Shown: positions 1 through 4,845 of the stretch, one piece after another
Layout of the letters: the number at the start of each line of letters is the position of its first letter
How positions within the stretch are numbered: the stretch's first letter is position 1
Origin: Actinomycetota bacterium
GTDB taxonomy: Bacteria; Actinomycetota; Thermoleophilia; Gaiellales; Gaiellaceae
Direction: 5' to 3'
Assembly (NCBI GenBank): GCA_013816275.1
Contig: JACDER010000020.1
Span: 1-10,475 of the forward strand
Length of the DNA: 10,475 nucleotides
Program-made: the position numbers and the translations under genes
Notes under the pieces: generated by a model
Told to the model about the DNA's origin: nothing
Databases searched by the model: none
Seen by the model: the letters and a program-made list of their open reading frames with translations, nothing else

Positions 1-218
1 TCGCGGTACACCGAGCCGTTGTCGAACTCGATCCACGGCAGGCCCTGCTGGCCCGTGCGCTTGATCGTGTTCTCGCGCTTCGCGCGCGCGAACGTCGGCG
101 TCTCGTGGACGGTCTCGTACTCGACCCCCGCGTCATCCAGCGCCTTCTGCACGCGCCAGCAGGGATGTCCTCCGATCTTGACCCACTCGTTCTTGCAGCG
201 ATGGAGCTTGACGGCCAT
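1..218 (-). CDS. Glutaredoxin / GST N-terminal-like protein, partial
   Basis: The first 72 codons are visible; the C-terminus lies beyond the left edge. The protein starts MAVKLHRC and has a thioredoxin-fold layout: a short first strand, the GGHPCWRV segment with Cys20 at the start of helix 1, a second strand (VEYETV), and the cis-proline strand LPWIEFDNGSVYR near residues 60-72. This matches small actinobacterial proteins annotated as glutaredoxin-like or glutathione S-transferase N-terminal-like. A role in thiol redox chemistry is inferred from the fold; there is one active-site Cys rather than a CxxC. The ATG at 218 is supported by an AGAGGAG ribosome binding site at 224-230. An ATG five bases upstream is followed at once by TGA and cannot start the protein. 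It is the last visible gene of a minus-strand operon, 15 bp after the small membrane protein. Confidence 0.8.
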   Translation of the reverse strand, partial: MAVKLHRCKNEWVKIGGHPCWRVQKALDDAGVEYETVHETPTFARAKRENTIKRTGQQGLPWIEFDNGSVYR

Positions 219-233
219 CACATCTCCTCTCGT

Positions 234-404
234 CTAGGGCCCCGCTTGGGGAATGAACATGATTCGCGCCTCCGGTGTGTGCGAGCGATTGAAACCCGTC
301 CCAGCCTGGTCGCCCCGCGGGGGTGACTCGTCGCGGGTCGCGAAGTACGTCCCGAGACCGGCTCCGAGGGCCAGAAGCGCCGCCAGACCGGCCAGCCGCT
401 TCAC
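234..404 (-). CDS. Small membrane-anchored protein (56 aa), unknown function
   Basis: A GTG start overlaps the TGA stop of the upstream hydrolase gene in the sequence GTGA, the usual arrangement for translational coupling. The 56-residue product begins MKRLAGLAALLALGAG, giving one hydrophobic helix at about residues 4-21. A short soluble tail of about 35 residues follows (TRDESPPRGDQ through FIPQAGP). The lysine and arginine before the helix suggest an N-in signal anchor with the tail outside. The helix could instead be a cleavable signal peptide. I do not recognise the family. The evidence for a real gene is the exact 4-base overlap, the hydrophobic N-terminus, and its place between two real genes with 15 bp to the next start. 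It could be missed by automatic annotation because of size. Confidence 0.6.
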   Translation of the reverse strand: MKRLAGLAALLALGAGLGTYFATRDESPPRGDQAGTGFNRSHTPEARIMFIPQAGP

Positions 405-1057
405 GACCGCTCGACGCGCGAGCCGCCGACGATCGCGTCGCGGCCGTTTGCGAAGCGCACCCACGCCTTGCCCTTGCCGTCGTAGTCGGGAGACCAGACG
501 ACGAGCGTCGCCTCCTCCTCACCGACCCGCACCGGCTCTGTGCCCTCCGGCTCGACCCCGCGCCACACCCGGACGAACGGGTTCTCCTCCCACTCGCGCC
601 CGATCGTGGTCTCGTCCGTGTGCCCCGGGAGCACTCGCCGCTCGTGCGGCATCGCCATGTAGACGTTCATCACCGATCGGCGAATCTGCTCGACGTCGCC
701 GCCGCCGACAGTGTCCTTGAACAACGTGTCGCCCGAGAAGACGAGCTCGCCGTTGACGACGAAACAGACCATGTCGTCCGAGTGGCCGGGCGTCGGAATC
801 GCTTCGATCCCCAGGCCACCGGTGCTGAGGGCCGAGGTCACGACCGGCAGGCCTAGCTCGCCCTCGTGCACGACGTGGTCCTGATGCCCGTGCGTCCGGA
901 GGACGTGCGTCGGCGTCACCCCCCACTCCTCTACTGCCTGCAGAAGTGGCTCGAGCGGCGCACCCGAGTCGACGAACACGGCCGTCCCGTCGCGCTCGTC
1001 CGCGACCAGATAGGCATTCGACAGCCAGCTCGGATCCATGCTCCTCGCGACTAGCAC
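401..1057 (-). CDS. Metallo-beta-lactamase-fold hydrolase
   Basis: The product is a 218-residue MBL-superfamily hydrolase. With the start used here, the metal-binding set is complete: the THGHQDH motif (His56, His58, Asp60, His61), His92 in TPGHSDD, Asp110 in FSGDTLF and His146 in LPGHTDE. This is the glyoxalase II/persulfide dioxygenase-like pattern that binds two metals. The substrate cannot be told from sequence; a hydrolysed thioester or similar is typical of relatives. Residues 160-218 form an extra C-terminal beta-rich tail (WRGVEPEG, VVWSPDYDGKGKAWV). The open frame extends to 1162, but those residues overlap pspA on the other strand. GTG at 1057 gives the family-like beginning MLVARSMDPSWLSNAYLVAD. 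ATG at 1039 is the alternative, but its AGGAG lies only one base away. It is the first gene of a three-gene operon. Confidence 0.9.
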   Translation of the reverse strand: MLVARSMDPSWLSNAYLVADERDGTAVFVDSGAPLEPLLQAVEEWGVTPTHVLRTHGHQDHVVHEGELGLPVVTSALSTGGLGIEAIPTPGHSDDMVCFVVNGELVFSGDTLFKDTVGGGDVEQIRRSVMNVYMAMPHERRVLPGHTDETTIGREWEENPFVRVWRGVEPEGTEPVRVGEEEATLVVWSPDYDGKGKAWVRFANGRDAIVGGSRVERS

Positions 1058-1064
1058 TGGGCGA

Positions 1065-1071
1065 TAGGCTA
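1065..1071. promoter_or_regulatory. Candidate divergent -10 elements in the hydrolase/pspA spacer
   Basis: The 43-bp spacer contains TAGGCTA, which offers a TANNNT -10 hexamer on both strands: TAGGCT at 1065-1070 for pspA and TAGCCT at 1071-1066 for the hydrolase. Reading right, transcription would start near 1077 and leave a short leader that includes the pspA ribosome site. Reading left, it would start at or very near the hydrolase GTG, giving a leaderless message. I see no convincing -35 on either side, so this is a weak call based on position and the hexamer alone. Confidence 0.3.
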
Positions 1072-1089
1072 ACCCTCTCACCCGCGACA

Positions 1090-1095
1090 AGGGAG
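1090..1095 (+). promoter_or_regulatory. Ribosome binding site of pspA
   Basis: AGGGAG lies five bases before the ATG at 1101. It fixes this start and excludes the in-frame ATG at codon 5 as the main one. Confidence 0.75.
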
Positions 1096-1100
1096 AACGA

Positions 1101-1832
1101 ATGCCCGGTTTGATGAACAGGGCCTCGACAATCGTCAAGGCGAAGATCAACACACTGCTCAACCGAGCCGAGGATCCCGGCGAGACTCTCGACTACTCGT
1201 ACGAGAAACAGCTCGAGCTCCTCCAGAACGTCAAGCGCGGCGTCGCCGACGTCGTGACTGCGAAGAAACGGCTCGAGCTCCAGACGACGCAGCTCGAGCA
1301 GAGCGTGGTCAAGCTGGACAGCCAGGCGCGCCAGGCGCTCCAGGCCGGACGCGAGGACCTGGCCCGCGAGGCGCTCTCGCGCAAGACGGTCGCGCAGGAG
1401 CAGCTCCAGGGGCTCGACCAGCAGATCAAGGGGATGGAGACCCAGCAGGAGAAGCTGATCGCGAGCGAGAAGCAGCTCGCCACCAGGATCGAGGCGTTCC
1501 GCTCGCAGAAGGAAGTGACCAAGGCCCAGTACTCGGCCGCGGAGGCTCAGGTTCGGATCGGCGAGGCGGCGACCGGGATCGGCGAGCAGATGGCCGATAC
1601 CGGACTCGCGATCCAGCGCGCGAAGGACAAGACCGAGCAGATGCAGGCACGCGCGGCGGCCGTGGACGAGCTGGTCGAATCGGGCGCGCTCGAGGACTTC
1701 ACCTCAGGCGGCGAGACCGACCTCGACCGCGAGCTCAAGAAGCTCACCAGCGGGACGCAGGTCGACGACGAGCTGGCGAAGATGAAGGCCGAGATCGGCG
1801 CCGGCCAGGCCCCGAAGGAGATCGAGCGATGA
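1101..1832 (+). CDS. pspA: Phage shock protein A (PspA/IM30 family)
   Basis: PspA is a peripheral membrane protein that polymerises on stressed membranes and limits proton leakage; its ESCRT-III-like helical fold is known from family structures. The 243-residue product has the family's usual N-terminus, MPGLMNRASTIVKAKINTLL, an amphipathic helix for membrane contact, then NRAEDPGETLDYSYEKQ. A nearly unbroken coiled coil runs from about residue 30 to 190, rich in Gln, Glu, Lys and Ala. The acidic C-terminal part (ESGALEDF, DLDRELKKL, VDDELAKMKAEIG) is typical of actinobacterial members. Its TGA overlaps the ATG of pspAA in ATGA, so the two are almost certainly co-translated. Members in this phylum work with PspAA and PspAB, both found in this window. 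No Enterobacteria-like PspB, PspC or PspF is present here. Confidence 0.96.
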   Translation: MPGLMNRASTIVKAKINTLLNRAEDPGETLDYSYEKQLELLQNVKRGVADVVTAKKRLELQTTQLEQSVVKLDSQARQALQAGREDLAREALSRKTVAQEQLQGLDQQIKGMETQQEKLIASEKQLATRIEAFRSQKEVTKAQYSAAEAQVRIGEAATGIGEQMADTGLAIQRAKDKTEQMQARAAAVDELVESGALEDFTSGGETDLDRELKKLTSGTQVDDELAKMKAEIGAGQAPKEIER

Positions 1833-2122
1833 TCGTCCGGCTGATGGGCGAGGGCCAGTATCGGGTGGACGACTCGCTGCTCCAGCAGCTGAACGAGCTG
1901 GACGACCGGGCCACGGCGGCCGCGGAGGCAGACGACGAGGTGACGCTCGACCAGGCCCTCGACGAAATGTTCCAGCTCGTCAAGAGCGAAGGTGACCCGC
2001 TCGGAGATGACGAGCTCATGCCCTCTGACGCGTTGATCCCGCCGAGCGATCTCACGCTGGAGGAGACGAAGCAGCTGCTCACCAACGAGGGGTTCATCCC
2101 GGACCTGCCGGCTCCCAGTTGA
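1829..2122 (+). CDS. pspAA: PspA-associated protein PspAA
   Basis: This 97-residue acidic, soluble protein starts MIVRLMGEGQYRVDD, the family signature of PspAA, and ends with an LTLEETKQLLTNEGFIPDLP segment also typical of it. A small beta start (residues 1-13) is followed by helices (LLQQLNELDDRATAAAEADD, LDQALDEMFQLV). PspAA proteins are encoded directly after pspA in many actinobacteria and are thought to assist or regulate PspA; the biochemical action is not settled. The ATG overlaps the pspA stop by four bases. The stop is followed after one base by the start of the carbonic anhydrase gene, so the three genes read as one operon. Confidence 0.93.
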   Translation: MIVRLMGEGQYRVDDSLLQQLNELDDRATAAAEADDEVTLDQALDEMFQLVKSEGDPLGDDELMPSDALIPPSDLTLEETKQLLTNEGFIPDLPAPS

Positions 2123-2123
2123 G

Positions 2124-2816
2124 ATGGGTCTCGACCGGACCTCGTTCCTGGTCGCAACCGGCGGCGCGGCCGTCGGGCTGACGGTGACCGGCGCAGCGGC
2201 CGCGCCCGAGTCCCGCCCGCGCACTCCGAAGCAGGCGCTCGACCGGCTGATGGCCGGGAATGGCCGCTTCGTCCGGGGAAAGCTGACGTCGGTGAAGGCG
2301 ATCGTCGAGCGGAGACGGGACGTCGCCGGAGGCCAGAAGCCGTACGCGATCCTGCTCACGTGCGCGGACTCGCGCGTGCCGCCGGAGCACGTCTTCGATA
2401 AGGGCCTCGGCGAGATCTTCGTCTGTCGGGTCGCGGGCAACATCCTCGAGGCCCAGATCATCGGCTCGATCGAGTACTCGGTGACGCACTTCGACTCACT
2501 GCTCGTGATGGTGCTCGGCCATCAGCGCTGCGGAGCCGTCAACGACACGATCAAGCTCGTCGAAGCGGATAAGAAGGCGCCCGGCCACATCCAGAGCATC
2601 GTCGACGCGATCGCCCCGGTCGTGCGCGCGAATCCGCGGAACGGGCTCCCCGACGCGGCCTACGTCGACAAGATCGTCAAGGCGAACGCGCGGGCTGTCA
2701 CGAAGTCGCTGCTACAGCGGAGCGCGATCCTCAGGAGCGCCGTCTCGGCCAAGAAGCTGAACGTGGTCGCGGCGGAGTACTCGCTGGATTCAGGGAAGGT
2801 CCAGCTGCTGCACTAA
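2124..2816 (+). CDS. Secreted beta-class carbonic anhydrase
   Basis: The enzyme interconverts CO2 and bicarbonate. All zinc-site residues of the beta class are visible: Cys80, Asp82 and Arg84 in LLTCADSRVPPE, and His133 and Cys136 in LGHQRCGAVN. The N-terminus (MGLDRTSFLVATGGAAVG, with a probable cleavage near AAAA at 24-27) looks like a Tat-type signal in which the first arginine of the pair is aspartate. Export across the membrane is therefore likely, but the route is uncertain. The remaining length (about 203 residues) is normal for a bacterial beta enzyme. The ATG lies one base after the pspAA stop with no clear ribosome site, so translation probably depends on coupling. Its position as third gene of a psp operon is unusual. 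Its TAA overlaps by four bases with the stop of the convergent coiled-coil gene. Confidence 0.93.
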   Translation: MGLDRTSFLVATGGAAVGLTVTGAAAAPESRPRTPKQALDRLMAGNGRFVRGKLTSVKAIVERRRDVAGGQKPYAILLTCADSRVPPEHVFDKGLGEIFVCRVAGNILEAQIIGSIEYSVTHFDSLLVMVLGHQRCGAVNDTIKLVEADKKAPGHIQSIVDAIAPVVRANPRNGLPDAAYVDKIVKANARAVTKSLLQRSAILRSAVSAKKLNVVAAEYSLDSGKVQLLH

Positions 2817-3133
2817 CGCAGGTGTAGCTCGACGAGTAGCCCGACGAACCCGAGCACCGTCGTCACCCACATTCCAGCCAGCCAGCGGCGGTTGAGGCCG
2901 ATCTCGGCATGGACCGTGCGGAAACCTGCACTGGTGTCGCGGAAACCGGCGTTCGTGTCGGAACGCAACTCGGCGATCTCCCCGCGCACGCTCGCTGACC
3001 CGGCATGCAACTCTGCCCGCATCTCGACTCGCAACTCGCGCATCTCCGCCCGGAGTTCACGAAGATCATCACGCACGCCAAGCGCGAGATCGTCCATGCG
3101 CTCGTCGGTCCACCGGGTCCGACCGGCCTCCAC
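2813..3133 (-). CDS. Small coiled-coil protein with C-terminal membrane helix
   Basis: The 106-residue product begins MEAGRTRWTDERMDDLALGV, a start often seen in short actinobacterial coiled-coil proteins. Residues 18-80 carry heptad-like repeats rich in Arg, Glu, Leu and Met (RELRAEMRELRVEMRAELHA, then VRGEIAELRSD and two copies of AGFR). A single hydrophobic segment at about 84-102 (WLAGMWVTTVLGFVGLLVEL) makes it a tail-anchored membrane protein, with the coil probably in the cytoplasm. The function is unknown. It is the last gene after htpX and pspAB, 48 bp downstream of pspAB, so a link to the membrane-stress system is a reasonable inference. The GTG at 3133 has no good ribosome site; the ATG at codon 13 (3097) is an alternative. 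Confidence 0.75.
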   Translation of the reverse strand: MEAGRTRWTDERMDDLALGVRDDLRELRAEMRELRVEMRAELHAGSASVRGEIAELRSDTNAGFRDTSAGFRTVHAEIGLNRRWLAGMWVTTVLGFVGLLVELHLR

Positions 3134-3181
3134 GGCGAGATCGTACTACTCGCCCTGTGACGGCTTTCTGCCTGAGTCGAG

Positions 3182-3748
3182 TCAGAGCGGAGCACCGTAC
3201 AGCGCAAACCACCGCGAAAGATCCTGCTCGATCGGCAGCTCGCCCTCCAGCTTCGCCTTCAACTCCAGCTCCTCGGCGTTGTCCCGCTCGTTCTTTCCCG
3301 TGGGCACGAACGGCCAGAACGCCCCTTGCTTGTACCCGTAGATCCAGTACACGGGCCCCGCTTTGCCCTCGAAGCGGAATACCGCAGCGAGTAGTTGAGA
3401 CCCGAATCCGCGCGTGACGAGCTCCGACGCGATCAGGTGGAGGGTCGTGACGAGATCCTCGAAATCGGGATCGCGGAGGACGAGCCACTCGAAGCCGAAG
3501 TCGTCCGACTTGCGCTCGACCTTCGACTGGGAGTCGCGGGCCGCGAGCTCGAGCAGCTCCTGCATCTCGTTCTCGGCGCGGACGAACTCGCCGGCCGACA
3601 ACGGCTTGAAGCAGAGCGCCGCCGCGCCTGCCGGCTTCAGCCCGAGCTCTGCCTCGAGCGTGATCCGCGCGGTCGAGATCGCGAACAGCCGCTCGCTCTT
3701 TGCGTCCTTGAGCTTCTTGCGCCCGAAGAGGACGTCCGCGAAGCCCAA
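3182..3748 (-). CDS. pspAB: PspA-associated protein PspAB
   Basis: This 188-residue soluble protein matches the PspAB family along its length. The start is MGFADVLFGRKKLKD, followed by ERLFAISTARITLEAELGL, the CFKPLSAGEF segment (about residues 46-55), FEWLVLRDPDFEDLVTTLHL in the middle, and the characteristic end PIEQDLSRWFALYGAPL. PspAB proteins co-occur with PspA and HtpX in actinobacteria; their molecular action is not established. The start is a TTG codon (3748-3746), chosen because MGF begins the family and no ATG or GTG lies nearby. A possible AAGGGA lies about 14 bases upstream, too far to be ideal. The TTG is the end of the 16-bp inverted repeat of the spacer element, so its access may depend on RNA folding. 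It is the second gene of the htpX operon. Confidence 0.92.
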   Translation of the reverse strand: MGFADVLFGRKKLKDAKSERLFAISTARITLEAELGLKPAGAAALCFKPLSAGEFVRAENEMQELLELAARDSQSKVERKSDDFGFEWLVLRDPDFEDLVTTLHLIASELVTRGFGSQLLAAVFRFEGKAGPVYWIYGYKQGAFWPFVPTGKNERDNAEELELKAKLEGELPIEQDLSRWFALYGAPL

Positions 3749-3913
3749 GTGGCCCGGCCGGTTCCCTTACCGGCTCTCTGGCCCGCGAAAAGCGAGCCAG
3801 GGTAGGACGCAGGGAGCCCCTGTGCTGGTAGCACAGGGGCGACGGAGGACGACGCCTGGCGAAGCCTTTACAGCCGCCCAGAGACCGGTGGAGGGGGCCG
3901 GCCGGGCCACTTG
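3746..3913. repeat. Palindromic, highly folded 168-bp element between htpX and pspAB
   Basis: The complete spacer is one large imperfect palindrome. The ends form a perfect 16-bp inverted repeat (3746-3761 with 3898-3913). Inside it, CCGG (3770-3773/3885-3888) and TCTCTGG (3775-3781/3878-3884) extend the same stem with one bulge, and 3764-3767 pairs with 3892-3895. The enclosed part contains GCCAGG/CCTGGC (3796-3801/3855-3860) closing a perfect 11-bp hairpin. Plus-strand RNA gains G-T wobbles at 3762/3897, 3763/3896 and 3768/3891. The element ends one base from the htpX stop and covers the pspAB TTG. It could be a short non-autonomous repeat (MITE- or REP-like), an intercistronic regulatory structure or a small RNA. 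I see no flanking target duplication and no match to an RNA family I know. Confidence 0.7.
3816..3840. repeat. Perfect 11-bp hairpin inside the htpX-pspAB element
   Basis: GCCCCTGTGCT at 3816-3826 and AGCACAGGGGC at 3830-3840 are exact inverse complements separated by GGT. The stem is very stable, but no T-run follows on either strand, so it is not a classical intrinsic terminator. It is the central hairpin of the larger palindrome. Confidence 0.85.
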
Positions 3914-4828
3914 TTACGGGGCGACCGGCTTGCCCATCTCGCGCGAGATCTCGGCCAGGCGGGCGAGTCGCTTCTCGAGGGGCGGATGGCTCGCGAACAG
4001 CCCTGCGGTCACGGACTTGACGTTCGTCGGGATGATGAAGAACGCGTTCATCGCCTCCACCTCGCGCAGGTCGCGCTGGGGGATCGTCGCCATTCCGCTC
4101 GAGATCTTCTGGAGCGCGCTCATCAGGTACTCGGGCGCGCCGGTGATCAACGCCGAGCCGCGGTCGGCCGCGTACTCGCGGTAGCGCGAGATCGCGCGGA
4201 TGAGCAGGAAGCTGATGAAGTAGGTCAGCATCGAGACGAGGAAGATGATCAGCCAGATCGGAACACCGCTGTCGCCGTCGCGCCGGCCCCCGCCGAAGAG
4301 ACCGCCGTACATGCCGAACCGCATCAGCAGGCCGGCCAGCATCGCGAAGAAGCTCGCCAGCGTCATCACGAGGACGTCGCGGTTGGCGATGTGAGAAAGC
4401 TCGTGTGCGAGCACGCCCTCGACCTCGCGCGGCTCGAGCCGGCGCCAGAGGCCGGTCGTCACCGCTACGGCCGCGTGCTTGGGGCTTCGGCCGGTGGCGA
4501 ACGCGTTCGGCACGTCCGTGTCGATCACCGCAATCTTGGGCTTGGGCAGGTCCGACATCGCGCACAGGCGCTCCACCATCGCGTGCAGCTCGGGCGCGTC
4601 CTGCTCGCTCACGACCTTCGCACCGGAAGCGGCCAGCGCGAGCTTGTCGGAGGTGAAGTACTGGAAGAACGCGAGGCCGACGACGATCAGGATCATCGGG
4701 ATGAGCCCGACGTTCAGGACCTGGAAGAGGACGACTGCGAAGCCGACGTACAGCGCGCCGAGCAGCGCTCCGCTGAAGAGCATCCGGATCGAAAGACCGG
4801 CATCGCGACCGTAGGACTTGCGTTTCAT
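3914..4828 (-). CDS. htpX: HtpX-family membrane zinc metalloprotease (M48)
   Basis: HtpX is an inner-membrane endopeptidase that cuts misfolded membrane proteins in envelope stress. The 304-residue product has the usual length and order. Two N-terminal membrane helices lie at about 16-36 and 41-57. The zinc motif HELSH is at 142-146, with the third ligand Glu218 in SRYREYAAD. Two further hydrophobic segments (154-170 and 189-212) lie between the motif and the third ligand. The conserved NAFATGRSPKHAAVAVTTGL stretch precedes the motif, and the family ending SHPPLEKRLARLAEI is at 280-294. A glycine-rich loop (GMYGGLFGGGRRDGD) replaces nothing essential. The ATG is supported by AAGGAG 11 bases upstream. 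It is the first gene of the operon leading to pspAB, and 15 bp separate its start from that of the divergent membrane-protein gene. Confidence 0.96.
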   Translation of the reverse strand: MKRKSYGRDAGLSIRMLFSGALLGALYVGFAVVLFQVLNVGLIPMILIVVGLAFFQYFTSDKLALAASGAKVVSEQDAPELHAMVERLCAMSDLPKPKIAVIDTDVPNAFATGRSPKHAAVAVTTGLWRRLEPREVEGVLAHELSHIANRDVLVMTLASFFAMLAGLLMRFGMYGGLFGGGRRDGDSGVPIWLIIFLVSMLTYFISFLLIRAISRYREYAADRGSALITGAPEYLMSALQKISSGMATIPQRDLREVEAMNAFFIIPTNVKSVTAGLFASHPPLEKRLARLAEISREMGKPVAP

Positions 4829-4839
4829 CGAAAATCGCG

Positions 4840-4845
4840 CTCCTT
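4840..4845 (-). promoter_or_regulatory. Ribosome binding site of htpX, overlapping the divergent gene's start
   Basis: AAGGAG on the minus strand lies 11 bases before the htpX ATG. It shares two bases with the TTG start proposed for the plus-strand membrane protein at 4844. A TACGAT hexamer on the minus strand (4867-4862) could be the htpX -10, inside the divergent coding region; this part is weak. Confidence 0.6.

Noticed and set aside
1058..1162. Upstream extension of the hydrolase frame to an ATG at 1162
   Set aside because: The extra residues overlap pspA antisense and do not match the N-terminus of the hydrolase family.
3911..4843. The first half of the long plus-strand frame ending at 6142
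   Set aside because: It lies antisense to htpX and has shadow composition (His/Arg/Glu-rich). The real gene starts at the signal peptide at 4844.
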